Origin: Myxococcales bacterium
GTDB taxonomy: Bacteria; Myxococcota_A; Polyangia; Polyangiales; Ga0077539
Reading direction: 5' to 3'
Length of the DNA stretch: 64,000 nucleotides
Assembly: GCA_016793325.1 (NCBI GenBank)
Contig: JAEUKI010000011.1
Location: 1-64,000 of the forward strand
The position numbers and the translations under genes are program-made. The stretch's first letter is position 1, and each line of letters starts with the position of its first letter. A model generated the notes under the pieces. The model was given only the letters and a program-made list of their open reading frames with translations, was not told where the DNA came from and made no database searches. This document shows, one piece after another, positions 18,421 through 27,513 of the stretch.

Positions 18421-18636
18421 ATGGCTACCGAGGTGAAGGCTCACATCACGGGAACGGTTTGGAAGGTCGAGGTCGCCGTGGGCGACAAGGTCAACGAGGG
18501 CGACACGGTCGTGATCCTCGAGTCCATGAAGATGGAAATGCCTGTCGAAGCCCCCACGAGCGGCACGGTGAAAGAGATCAAGGTCGCGCCGAACTCCCCG
18601 GTCGAAGAAGACGCGGTCTTGCTCGTCATCGAGTGA
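18421..18636 (+). CDS. Small biotinyl/lipoyl carrier protein (BCCP-like)
   Basis: 71 residues forming one biotinyl/lipoyl barrel. The hairpin ESMKMEMPVEAP places the modified lysine at residue 37; the Met-Lys-Met context indicates biotin rather than lipoate. Gly-11, Gly-21, Gly-27 and Gly-48 mark the usual turns. It is much shorter than AccB and resembles the free-standing biotinylated domains of acyl-CoA carboxylase or decarboxylase systems. No carboxylase gene is adjacent, so its partner lies elsewhere. A good ribosome site (AAGGA, seven bases before ATG) is present. The pgk-tpiA-secG genes follow on the same strand 73 bases later. Confidence 0.88.
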   Translation: MATEVKAHITGTVWKVEVAVGDKVNEGDTVVILESMKMEMPVEAPTSGTVKEIKVAPNSPVEEDAVLLVIE

Positions 18637-18709
18637 TCGCCCGCACAACCGCTGCCATTGCGCGCCTCACTCGTTGCGGCGCACGCTCCCCTTGCGCCCG
18701 ACGTCTCCT

Positions 18710-19903
18710 ATGCCCCTGCTCGATCGCCTCGAATCACTAGAGAAGCTCGACGTCGCGTCCCGACGCGTGTTCGTTCGCATCGACGCGGACGTTCCCTTGG
18801 CGGACGGACGCGTGAGCGACGACGCGAAGCTGCGCGACAGCTTGCCGACGCTCAAGCACCTGCTCAACGCCGGAGCGCGGCTCATCGTCGCGGGCCACAT
18901 CGGCAAGCAGAAGAAAGACAGCAAGAAGTCCACGACGTCGATCGAGCCCGTCGCCGCGCAGCTCGCGTCGCTGCTCGCGCAAGACGTCGTGCTCGCGGAC
19001 GAGTGCGTGGGCGACGGCGTTCGCAAAGTGGTTCACGACCTGCGCGACGGTCGCGTCGCGATGCTCGAGAACCTCAGGATGCACGAGGGAGAAGACGCCG
19101 ATGACGAAGTCTTCGCGCGGGACATCGCGAAGTTCGTCGACGTGTACGTCAACGACTCGCTCCGCGCGTCGCTCAACAAGAGCGCCTCGGTCCACACGCT
19201 CGCGAAGGTCGTGACGACCAAGGCCGCAGGGATGTGCCTGCGCCGCGAGCTCGAGGCGATCGAGCGCTGGATCGACCGCGCCGAACGCCCGTCGCTCGCC
19301 GTCATCGGCGGAGGCCGCGTCGAGTCGAAGCTGCTCTTGCTCGAGTCGCTCGTCGGTCGCGTCGACGAAGTGCTCCTCGGCGGCGCCGTCGCCAACACGG
19401 TCCTCGTCGCGCTCGGAAAGAAGCTCGGCAAGAGCTCGATCGATCCCAACAAGCTCGCGGCGGCGCGCGACTGGTTCGCGCGCGCGAGCGCGAAGGGCGT
19501 CGAAGTGCACGTTCCGACGGACCTCGTCGCCGCGCCCGCGACGGACGCAAAAGAGGGCAGGGTCGCGACGGTGGAGACGTTCGCGAGCGACGCGATGGCG
19601 CTCGACGTCGGGCCCGAGACGATCGAAGCGTACCGACAGCGATTGATGCGCTCGAAGAGCGTCCTTTGGGACGGACCCATGGGCTTCGCCGAGAACCCTG
19701 TGTTCTTCGCGGGGACCGCCGCGATCGGGCGCGCGATCGTCGAGGCGGCGGGCTACTCGCTCGCGGTCGGTGACGACACGGCCGCAGCGGCGTACAAGAG
19801 CGGACTCGGCGTGCGACTTTCGCACGTGTCCCGAGGCGGACTCGCGGCGGTCGAGCTCATCGAAGGCCGCACTCTCCCAGGCGTAGAGGCGCTACGAACG
19901 TGA
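18710..19903 (+). CDS. pgk: Phosphoglycerate kinase, atypical active-site residues
   Basis: 397 residues, full length, both Rossmann domains present: LPTLKHLLNAGARLIVAGH, AMLENLRMHEGE, VYVNDSL, AVIGGGRVESKLLLLESLV, LLGGAVANT, VLWDGPMGFAENPVFFAGT. Conserved positions differ from the family norm. VRVDFNVP reads VRIDADVP. The Arg before 'IR..LPT' is Lys-40. SHLGRP reads GHIGKQ (Lys-66). GGAKVSDK reads GGGRVESK. GGGDT reads VGDDT. Basic charge is mostly kept, through Arg/Lys swaps. It should transfer phosphate from 1,3-bisphosphoglycerate to ADP, but efficiency is uncertain. ATG 18710. The stop overlaps the GTG of tpiA by four bases. Confidence 0.85.
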   Translation: MPLLDRLESLEKLDVASRRVFVRIDADVPLADGRVSDDAKLRDSLPTLKHLLNAGARLIVAGHIGKQKKDSKKSTTSIEPVAAQLASLLAQDVVLADECVGDGVRKVVHDLRDGRVAMLENLRMHEGEDADDEVFARDIAKFVDVYVNDSLRASLNKSASVHTLAKVVTTKAAGMCLRRELEAIERWIDRAERPSLAVIGGGRVESKLLLLESLVGRVDEVLLGGAVANTVLVALGKKLGKSSIDPNKLAAARDWFARASAKGVEVHVPTDLVAAPATDAKEGRVATVETFASDAMALDVGPETIEAYRQRLMRSKSVLWDGPMGFAENPVFFAGTAAIGRAIVEAAGYSLAVGDDTAAAAYKSGLGVRLSHVSRGGLAAVELIEGRTLPGVEALRT

Positions 19904-20664
19904 CCCATCCAAACCGTCGACCGCTCATCGCGGGCAACTGGAAGATGCACAAGACCGTGTCCGAGAGCGTCGCGCTCGCGCGTGCGATCGCGGACACGAG
20001 CCGCATCGGGCCGAGGACCGACGTGGTCGTCGCGCCGGTGTTCACCGCGCTCTCGGCGGTCAAGACCGCGCTCGAGGGCACGCCCGTCGCGCTGTCCGCG
20101 CAGAACCTCCACTGGGAAGCGCAAGGCGCGTTCACCGGTGAAGTGAGCGCGGCGATGCTCGTCGACGTGGGATGCCGCTACGTGATCATCGGGCACTCCG
20201 AGCGCCGCCAATACTTTGGCGAGACGGACGACGGAGTAGCCAAGAAGACGCGCGCAGCGCGCGGGGCGGGGCTCGTTCCGATCGTGTGCGTGGGAGAGAC
20301 GCTGAGCGAGCGCGAGGCGGGGATCACGTTCGACGTGATCGGTCGCCAGCTCGACGCAATGCTCGCCGTCCTCGACGAGAGCGCCTTGGCCACCACGGTC
20401 GTCGCGTACGAGCCCGTGTGGGCGATCGGCACCGGAAAGACCGCCAAATCGTCGGACGCGCAGCTCGCGCACGCGTTTTTGCGAGACCGCGCGAAGAACA
20501 AATTCGGCGACGCCGGCGACGCGCTCAGGATTTTGTACGGCGGCTCGGTCAAGGCCGACAACGCCGCGGAGCTCCTGGCGCAACCGGACATCGACGGCGC
20601 CCTCGTCGGCGGCGCGTCGCTTGACGCCGAAGGTTTTGGAAGGATCATTCGCGCCGCGGGTTGA
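19900..20664 (+). CDS. tpiA: Triosephosphate isomerase
   Basis: 254 residues, normal length. The catalytic set is intact: AGNWKMHK (Lys), IIGHSERRQYFGET (His), and VVAYEPVWAIGTGKTA (Glu plus mobile loop). ILYGGSVKADNA and GALVGGASLD form the phosphate-binding loops. Interconverts dihydroxyacetone phosphate and glyceraldehyde 3-phosphate. Coupled to pgk through GTGA at 19900-19903. No gap gene precedes pgk, unlike the common gap-pgk-tpiA order. Confidence 0.96.
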   Translation: MTHPNRRPLIAGNWKMHKTVSESVALARAIADTSRIGPRTDVVVAPVFTALSAVKTALEGTPVALSAQNLHWEAQGAFTGEVSAAMLVDVGCRYVIIGHSERRQYFGETDDGVAKKTRAARGAGLVPIVCVGETLSEREAGITFDVIGRQLDAMLAVLDESALATTVVAYEPVWAIGTGKTAKSSDAQLAHAFLRDRAKNKFGDAGDALRILYGGSVKADNAAELLAQPDIDGALVGGASLDAEGFGRIIRAAG

Positions 20665-20670
20665 CTCCCT

Positions 20671-20715
20671 GGGCGAAAGCCCGCGACCCTCCCCTCCCCT
20701 TTCGTCCCCCCACAT
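20671..20715 (+). terminator. GNRA hairpin and C/T-rich G-poor tract after tpiA
   Basis: GGGC-GAAA-GCCC (20671-20682) is followed by a pyrimidine-rich, G-poor tract. The stem is too short for a strong intrinsic terminator; the tract resembles a Rho loading site. It could reduce read-through into secG. Confidence 0.3.
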
Positions 20716-20771
20716 CACTCCCCAATTGGACCCGCGCCGTCGCTCGACGACGCGCAGGTGACGTCTCTGCG

Positions 20772-21248
20772 ATGACCACGTTTCTCACGATTATTCACGT
20801 CATTCTCTGCCTCTTCTTGATCGCGGTGGTGCTGCTCCAGAGCGGACGATCGGGCGGCATGGGCGTGCTCTCGGGCGCGGCATCGCAGCAGGTCTTCGGC
20901 GGTCGCGGCGCGGGAAACTTCCTGCAGCGCCTCACCAGCATCGTGGCCTTCATGTTCATGTTCACCTGCGCGACGCTGGGCTTCATCGCGAGCTCGACGC
21001 GCGATCGCGGCCTCGCGCGGAGCGAGCAGCAGTCGACGACGGTCGCCGTCGGCGGTCAGCGCGACGGAGGCGCGGACGGAAGCGCCGCAGCCGACAGCGG
21101 ACGCGCGAGCGCTCCCGTGATCGACCTCAACACCACGAGCATCGCCCCTGCAGCAGACGCCGCAGCGACCGAAGCTGCCGAAGGCGGCGCCGCTGCACCC
21201 GCCGCAGAGCCCGCGGGCGACGCAGCGGCTCCGAGCGGCGACCGCTGA
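20772..21248 (+). CDS. secG: Preprotein translocase subunit SecG
   Basis: 158 residues. The first 75 are canonical SecG: helix 1 (FLTIIHVILCLFLIAVVLLQ), the conserved QSGRSGGMGVLSGAASQQVF loop, and helix 2 (LTSIVAFMFMFTCATLGFIA). An extra tail of about 80 residues rich in Ala, Asp and Glu follows, common in Myxococcota and probably disordered. SecG assists SecYEG export. ATG 20772 is chosen because it begins helix 1 directly; the frame upstream is not SecG-like. It follows tpiA and converges on the kinase gene four bases later. Confidence 0.93.
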   Translation: MTTFLTIIHVILCLFLIAVVLLQSGRSGGMGVLSGAASQQVFGGRGAGNFLQRLTSIVAFMFMFTCATLGFIASSTRDRGLARSEQQSTTVAVGGQRDGGADGSAAADSGRASAPVIDLNTTSIAPAADAAATEAAEGGAAAPAAEPAGDAAAPSGDR

Positions 21249-21252
21249 TCGA

Positions 21253-24200
21253 TCAGCGCTTGGGGGGAGGACGCGGGGGACCTTTGTGGGGCGGCGGCGG
21301 GACGCTCGTCATCTCGCGCAGCAATCGCTGGCAATCCTCGATGTACAAGTGATTGTCGAGCTCTTGCGCGAGCGTGAGCGCCTCGCGGATCTGCTGCCGC
21401 GCAGTGTCCACCTCGCCTCGCTCGCGCGCGAGGACGCCGAGCAAGAACCTCGCGTGAAGGGCGTCCCACTTGTAGCCGTGCGCGTCGGCGTACGCGAGCG
21501 TCGCTTCGATGCGACCGCGCGCCTCGTCGCTGCCAAAGCCCACCGCGTCGACGAACGCGAGCACCGTGTCGTTGATGTTGAGCAGCTTGTCGAAGCCGTG
21601 CTCGAGCGAGACGGCTTGTGACGTTCGAAGGTTGGTGAACGCCTTGCGGTAGTCTCCGACGCGCATCCACGCGTCGCCAGCGTTGTGCGAATTGACTGCG
21701 ATTTCGTAGGGCAGATCGAACTCTCTCGCCATCTCGAGCGCGCGCTCGGACTCGACCGCCGCGCGCTCGAAATCGCGCGCGTGATACCAGATCAACGCAG
21801 ACGTCTTGAGCGCGTCGGTCTTGAGCGAAGGGTCGCCGAGTCGATCCGCGACGCCGCGCGCTCGCTCGAGCGTGGCCTCGGCGAGGGTCGTGTCGCCGGC
21901 GGAGCCCTGGCATCGCGCGAGCGCGAGCAGCGCAGCGCCGAGCGCGCGGGTGTCTCCGCGATCGTCGACGAGCGCGACGGCCTCGGCGAGGAGCCCCTGC
22001 GCGCGACCGAACTCGCCGTTGCGCGCGTACACATGGCCGATGGTGCTCGTGACTTCGAAGAGCGTCTGTCGATCGCGGTCTCGATCGACGAGGGCCCGCG
22101 CGCGGTCGAGGTGCGCGATCGCGTCGCGAAATCGATTCACGACGAACAACAGCCGCCCGAGGAGGAGCAAGAGTCGTTGCGTCGCGAGCCGATCGCCGAG
22201 CTCTTCGGCGTACTGTAGTCCGAGCTTCAAGCGCTCGATCGAAGGGGAGTGCGCGCCTTCGACCGCGGCCTCGGCGAGCTGCGCGTACAGCCCCAAGACG
22301 TGCTCGGGATCGGGGCGCGGCGCGGCTTGCGCGAGCTCGACGGCGCGCGCGAAGTGAACGGACGCCGCGGCGAACGCGCGCTCTGCGTGTCTCCTTCGGC
22401 CCGCGCGCTCGAGGTAGTGAACGGCCTTCAGCCGATCGTTGCACTCGCGGTAGTGCAGCGCGAGCCGCTCGCTCATCTCGTCGAGGCGATCGGCGTAGAG
22501 GCGCTCGACGACCGCGGCCACGGTGGCGTGAAGCTCGCGTCGGGTCTCGAGGGTGAGGCTGTCGTATACGACCTCGCGTCGCATTTCGTGCGCGAAGGCG
22601 TACTCGTCGCCGACGAGCACGAGGGAGCCTCGATCGACGAGCGAGCGCAGCGTCTCGAGGAGCTCGGTCGGAGCGATCCCCGAGGTCTCGGCGAGGAGCT
22701 CTTCGGACCACCGCTGACCGAGCACGCTCGCGACTTGGAGCAGCGTCCGTTGCGATTGCGTGAGTCGAGCGATCTCAGCGCTGACGAGGCCGCGGAGCGT
22801 CTTGGGCACTTCGACTTCAGCCACCGAGCGACGAAAGGCGACGGTGTTGTCGCGCACTTCGACCGCTCCTGCGTCGACGAGCGAGCGCAGGTGCTCTTCG
22901 ATGAACAGCGGATTGCCCGAGCTCTTGGCGGCGACTTCGTCCGCGAGCTCGCGGGGCAGGGCCGTCTCTGCGACGCCGAGCCGCAGCGCGACGAGCGAGC
23001 GCATGTCCTCGTCGGTGAGCGCGCCGAGCACGATTTCGGAGACCGCGGGCGCGTCCTTCCACGCGTAGACGAAGCCTGCGCGGCACGCGACGACGACGAC
23101 GAGCCGCGCGCGGCCGGCGTTGCGAACGAGCTCGTCGACGAGCGCTTGCGACTCGTCGTCCATGTGTTCGGCCCCATCCCACAGCAGCACCGTGAGCTGG
23201 TCGCGCGCGAGCGAAGCGGACACGCGCATGAGCGCGCTTCGAAGCGGTCTTCCTGCGGCGGCGGGCTCTGCGTCGCGAGAGAGCCCGAGCACGCGACCGA
23301 CGGCGGCGAGCTCGTCGGGGTTGAGGCCGAGCTCACGAAGACGCCCGGTCTTCTCGCGGACGGTCGCGTCGGGGTCCGTCTCGTCGACGCCCAGAATCGC
23401 CCGAAAAATCCCTGCGACCGCGGCGCCTGGAACCTCGCGGTCCGACGGCAAGCACGTCGCCGAGTACCAGCTCACCGGGTGATTCATGCGACGGAGTCGG
23501 TATTCGACCTCGCCGAGGAAGCGTGTCTTTCCGACGCCGGGCTCGCCGACGACGGCGATCGCGTGCACCCCGTGCTTGCCCGCGCGCGCGAAGAGGTCGC
23601 CCATCTTGCGAAAGGGCTCTTTGCGGCCGACGAACTTTCGCTTCGAGCCCTCGTGCGCCGAGCGCGCGGGGCCGAGCGAGAGGGTTGTTCCCGCGACGCG
23701 TTCGAGGCCGGGTTCGCGGGTGCGGATCGCGTCGAGCACGAAGGTGTCGCCGAGGATTCGGCCCACGGGCTCGCTCGCGTACACTTTGGACGGCGCCGCG
23801 CGCGCGAGGTCGCGCACGACGGCGAGCGCGCTCGTGAACCACTGATCGCGCTCGGTCACGCCGTCGAGTCGCATGTGGATGCGCGCAGCGTGGAGGCCGA
23901 TCCCGACGTCCGCGAGCCGCGGATCACGCGCGAGCGTCTGGCGCAGCTTGAGCGCGGCGCGCGCGGCGGCCTCGGTGTCTCGACCGTCCGTAGAGCTCGC
24001 GCCGAAGAGCCACACCGTGTGCTCGGAGTCCTGCGAGACGACCTCGCCGCCGTAGCGCGTGGCGATCGACGAGAGCGGCTCGGTGAGCTTGGCGACGTGC
24101 GAGGGGTAGTCCGAGCAGAGGAGCGTCGCGTCTCGGCGTTCGAGCGACGAGCGACCGCGGCCCGTGCTCGTGCTCGGCCCGGGGCGCGAGCTGCTCGCGG

Positions 24201-25206
24201 GGATCTCGACCGGCGTTCGAACGTTGGATCGACCAGCGTCTTCGAGCGCGTCGCGCACGCGGTCTGCTTCGTTGACGCGATTGGCGTCGTCGCGAAGGCG
24301 CTCGAGCCACTCGGCCATGTCGTGCGAGGTCACGCGCTTGCGCGACGAGTAGAGAAAGCCCGCGAGATCTTCGTAGAGCTTCGCGGCAGACGCGTGGCGC
24401 TTGTCACGATCCGAGTGCGTCGCTTTCTCGACGATGCGCGCGAGCTCTTCGGGACACTCGGGCCAGGCGACGTCGAGGGGGACCTTGTCCCCGAGCTGCA
24501 CGCGCCGCAGCGTCTCGTACGCCGTGCGCTCTTGAAACGGGTTCTTCCCGACGAGCGACTCGTAGAGGACCACGCCGAGCGCGAACACATCAGCGCGCGC
24601 GTCGACGAGCTGCCCCTTGGCCTGCTCGGGCGCCATGTACGCGTACTTGCCCTTGATCGTCCCCGCTTCTTCGATCGACGTGCGCGCCTTCGCGATGCCG
24701 AAGTCCGTGACCTTCACCTCGCCCTCGAACGAGAGCAAGAGGTTCTGCGGCGAGATGTCTCGGTGGACGATGTTGAGCGGCCGGAGCTGCGCGTCGCGTC
24801 GGCGGTGCGCGTAGTCGAGGGCGCGCGCGGTCTCCGAGCACGTGTAGACGCAGAGCTCGACCGGCGCGCGTTCACCGCGCTTTCGCGCGCGGCGAAGGGC
24901 GTCGGCGAAGTCCATTCCGTGCACGTACTCCATCACGATGAAGTACGTGTCTTCTTCGCGCCCCAAGTCGAAGACCTGCACGATGTTCGCGTGCGAGAGC
25001 GCTACGGCGAGCTTGGCCTCGTTGATGGCCATCTCGACGAACTGCTGGTTCTGCGCGAGCTCCGGGAGGATTCGCTTGATGACGACAACCTTCTCGAACC
25101 CGTCAGCGCCAAAGCTCTTGGCCTTGAACACTTCGGCCATACCGCCCCGAGCAATGAGCTCGAGCAGCTTGTACTTGCCGAACAGCAGCGTGGTCGTCTC
25201 GGTCAT
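21253..25206 (-). CDS. Ser/Thr kinase fused to cyclase-like, AAA ATPase and TPR domains
   Basis: 1317 residues. The Hanks-type kinase (about 10-270) is complete: Lys-44 in VVVIKRI, HRDISPQN with Asp-150, DFG at 168-170, APE at 192-194. Residues about 355-500 resemble a nucleotide cyclase (class III) fold with no clear catalytic set (RDATLLCSDYPSHVAKL). An AAA/STAND ATPase follows, Walker A GEPGVGKT near 553 and Walker B LLWDGAEHMDD. The last 450 residues are TPR-like repeats (LATQRLLLLLGRLLFVVNRF and similar). Such fusions are typical of Myxococcota signalling; the effector is unknown. No membrane helix is seen. ATG 25230 is an alternative start adding eight residues. Divergent from the next gene. 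Confidence 0.88.
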   Translation of the reverse strand: MTETTTLLFGKYKLLELIARGGMAEVFKAKSFGADGFEKVVVIKRILPELAQNQQFVEMAINEAKLAVALSHANIVQVFDLGREEDTYFIVMEYVHGMDFADALRRARKRGERAPVELCVYTCSETARALDYAHRRRDAQLRPLNIVHRDISPQNLLLSFEGEVKVTDFGIAKARTSIEEAGTIKGKYAYMAPEQAKGQLVDARADVFALGVVLYESLVGKNPFQERTAYETLRRVQLGDKVPLDVAWPECPEELARIVEKATHSDRDKRHASAAKLYEDLAGFLYSSRKRVTSHDMAEWLERLRDDANRVNEADRVRDALEDAGRSNVRTPVEIPASSSRPGPSTSTGRGRSSLERRDATLLCSDYPSHVAKLTEPLSSIATRYGGEVVSQDSEHTVWLFGASSTDGRDTEAAARAALKLRQTLARDPRLADVGIGLHAARIHMRLDGVTERDQWFTSALAVVRDLARAAPSKVYASEPVGRILGDTFVLDAIRTREPGLERVAGTTLSLGPARSAHEGSKRKFVGRKEPFRKMGDLFARAGKHGVHAIAVVGEPGVGKTRFLGEVEYRLRRMNHPVSWYSATCLPSDREVPGAAVAGIFRAILGVDETDPDATVREKTGRLRELGLNPDELAAVGRVLGLSRDAEPAAAGRPLRSALMRVSASLARDQLTVLLWDGAEHMDDESQALVDELVRNAGRARLVVVVACRAGFVYAWKDAPAVSEIVLGALTDEDMRSLVALRLGVAETALPRELADEVAAKSSGNPLFIEEHLRSLVDAGAVEVRDNTVAFRRSVAEVEVPKTLRGLVSAEIARLTQSQRTLLQVASVLGQRWSEELLAETSGIAPTELLETLRSLVDRGSLVLVGDEYAFAHEMRREVVYDSLTLETRRELHATVAAVVERLYADRLDEMSERLALHYRECNDRLKAVHYLERAGRRRHAERAFAAASVHFARAVELAQAAPRPDPEHVLGLYAQLAEAAVEGAHSPSIERLKLGLQYAEELGDRLATQRLLLLLGRLLFVVNRFRDAIAHLDRARALVDRDRDRQTLFEVTSTIGHVYARNGEFGRAQGLLAEAVALVDDRGDTRALGAALLALARCQGSAGDTTLAEATLERARGVADRLGDPSLKTDALKTSALIWYHARDFERAAVESERALEMAREFDLPYEIAVNSHNAGDAWMRVGDYRKAFTNLRTSQAVSLEHGFDKLLNINDTVLAFVDAVGFGSDEARGRIEATLAYADAHGYKWDALHARFLLGVLARERGEVDTARQQIREALTLAQELDNHLYIEDCQRLLREMTSVPPPPHKGPPRPPPKR

Positions 25207-25340
25207 CGAATGCTCGAACAAAGGCAGCATACCGAGAATCCGGGCCGCGCTGCGAGCGACAACGGAGCGTTCGGCGCTTTCGCGCGGGCCGAGAATCGAG
25301 CGAGCGCGAAGCCTGCGCGTGCGGTAGCTTTCGGCCGCTG

Positions 25341-27503
25341 ATGCGACTGAAGTCTGGACTGATTCTCGCGATCGCCTTGAGCACCGCAGCGTGCCGCACG
25401 ACGGGGAGCGGGCGATCGACGACACTCCATGGCGAGAGGATTTCCTCCGTTACAGCGGTGACCGGCGCGAACTTCGCGGCGCTCGTGCGACAGCTCGACG
25501 AAGAGCAAGCGTCCGGAGCCAACCGCGCGCTCCGTGACGCGGTCGCGGCGCACTGGGCCGCGCGAGGAATCGAGCGGCTCGGCGCAGGGGACTACGATCG
25601 CGCGGTCAACGCGATGCACGGGGCGCTCGTGCACTACACGCCGGACGAGCTTCGCAACGGGCAGCTCCCCGATGCGCTCGCGCCGCTCGCGCGTGGGCTC
25701 CTCGACGTCGCGAGTCCTCGGGGCGACGAGCCCCGCGTGCTCGCGGCCAATCGGGTCCTCACGCTGTTGCGCACGCCCGATCGTGACGCAGCGAGTCGCT
25801 ACCAAGAGGTGCTGCGCTGGGGAGAGTCCAATCGACGCGAGTTTCGCCAACCGTGGGTGTTTCACGCAGAAATGGCCGAAATATTCCGCGAGGTCGCGAG
25901 GATTCTACCCGAGCGCTCGCTCGTCGATCGATCGCGGGATCACTCCGAGCAGCGCCGCGCCGAGGCGCTGCGCGAGATCACGCGGCCGACGCCAGAGCCG
26001 AGGACGCCGGACGAGCTCGTTCCCCTGCGACGCGCGGTCGAGCGGCCGGTCATCGATGTGACGATCCTCGACCTTCGAATCGGCGACGTCGCGGGCGCGG
26101 CCGAGCACACCGAAGCGATGACCGGCTCGGGCAGCCGTGGCCTCGCCGCGGTGCTCCACGCCGTCGTCGAAGACGGTTCGGCCGAGGGCTACATCGCGCT
26201 CGCGCAACAGCTCGATCGCGTGGACAACACCGCGATGGCCGGGGTGTGCCGCGCTGGGCGACGGCTGTTTCGCGACGACCCGCGCTTCGCCGTCTGCCTC
26301 GCGCTCGCCGCCGACCGCGACGAAGAGCACGGCCTGTGCGCGATGCACCACGAAGCTGCAGCGCGACTGCGACCCGACGACGCCGAACAGCTCGGGCGCG
26401 CGATCGCCGCGGCAGCGCGCTGGCTCGAGAGCGACGTGAGCACCGAAAACGTCGAGGCCGGACGCGCGGCGATCGCGCAGCTCCGAGCGCTGAGCGCCGA
26501 GTGGTCGCGGAGGTTCTCGGGACGCGCGCCGCCGCTCGATGACGCCGAAATCGACTTGGCCGCGGCGCACTTCGAAGTGGGGACCGCGCGGCTCACCGAG
26601 GCCGAAGCGCTGCTCGACCGCGCCAGCCGCGCCGCGAGACCGCCGCGGGGCGCGCTGTTGCTCCGCGCAGAAATCGCCTGGAGAAAGGGCGACGGACGTC
26701 GCGCGGACTCGATCCTCGAGCGCGCCGCCAGGCTCCCGGTCGCGTCCGACGAGAGCAGCAGCGAGGTGCTTCCGCTCGTGCAACTGCGGCGCGCGCAGGC
26801 GCTCGAGCTCGCGGGCGACGCGGCGGCCGCGACGGCGATGTACACGCAAGCCGAAGCGGGCTACGCCGCGCTCGCGCGCTCGCTCGAAGGGGACCGACGC
26901 GCGCGCGCGCTCATGCAACACGCGCTCGCCGCGGACGGACTCGGCCGCGCGGATGCGGCGCGCGAGAGCTGGGATCAAGCGCTCGCCGCCGCGCCCGACG
27001 ATCGAGCGATCGCGTCGGGGGCCATCGTGTTCTTCATGAGCCGCGAGCGGTGGGCCGACGCGGCGCGCGTCGCGCGTTCGGCGCGCGCGAGGCTGCAGCT
27101 CGACCGCAACTGGGAGACGTACTTCACGCTCTGGAGCTGGGCTGCTTCGAAGCTCGCGGGCGCCGAAGACGAAGGCGCGCGCGCGGCGATCCGCGAGGTC
27201 GCATCACACGCAGGTGAGCGCTCGCCTTGGACGGCGCGCCTCGCGCAGCGGGCGAGCGGGACGTTCACGTTCGAGCAGCTCTCGTCGCACGCGCAGACGG
27301 CGGGGCAGCGCGCCGAAGCGCACTTCTACGAGGCGCTTCTCTCGATGATCGCCAACGATCGCGCGGGCGCGATCGAGCACCTTCGAAGCACGGTGCGAAC
27401 GGACATGCTCTACTACAACGAGTACCACATCGCGTGGGACCTCGACCGACGCCTCGGCCGCGCCGAGCCTCGAGCGGGCAGCACCGCGGCCGCGACGCCG
27501 TAG
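25341..27503 (+). CDS. TPR-rich lipoprotein
   Basis: 720 residues. The signal peptide ends in a lipobox (ALSTAAC). Nearly all the rest is alpha-helical repeats of TPR type, for example GIERLGAGDYDRAVNAMHGA, YEALLSMIANDRAGAIEHLR and ADGLGRADAARESWDQAL. No catalytic motif is visible. It is divergent from the kinase gene, with 134 bases between them and no recognisable promoter box. TPR lipoproteins often assemble envelope complexes. It converges on the pseudo-glutaminase gene with ten bases between the stops. Confidence 0.75.
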   Translation: MRLKSGLILAIALSTAACRTTGSGRSTTLHGERISSVTAVTGANFAALVRQLDEEQASGANRALRDAVAAHWAARGIERLGAGDYDRAVNAMHGALVHYTPDELRNGQLPDALAPLARGLLDVASPRGDEPRVLAANRVLTLLRTPDRDAASRYQEVLRWGESNRREFRQPWVFHAEMAEIFREVARILPERSLVDRSRDHSEQRRAEALREITRPTPEPRTPDELVPLRRAVERPVIDVTILDLRIGDVAGAAEHTEAMTGSGSRGLAAVLHAVVEDGSAEGYIALAQQLDRVDNTAMAGVCRAGRRLFRDDPRFAVCLALAADRDEEHGLCAMHHEAAARLRPDDAEQLGRAIAAAARWLESDVSTENVEAGRAAIAQLRALSAEWSRRFSGRAPPLDDAEIDLAAAHFEVGTARLTEAEALLDRASRAARPPRGALLLRAEIAWRKGDGRRADSILERAARLPVASDESSSEVLPLVQLRRAQALELAGDAAAATAMYTQAEAGYAALARSLEGDRRARALMQHALAADGLGRADAARESWDQALAAAPDDRAIASGAIVFFMSRERWADAARVARSARARLQLDRNWETYFTLWSWAASKLAGAEDEGARAAIREVASHAGERSPWTARLAQRASGTFTFEQLSSHAQTAGQRAEAHFYEALLSMIANDRAGAIEHLRSTVRTDMLYYNEYHIAWDLDRRLGRAEPRAGSTAAATP

Positions 27504-27513
27504 CGCACCTCGC

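Noticed and set aside
22249..25341. A 1030-residue plus-strand reading frame
   Set aside because: Antisense to the kinase fusion; composition typical of a shadow frame in GC-rich DNA.
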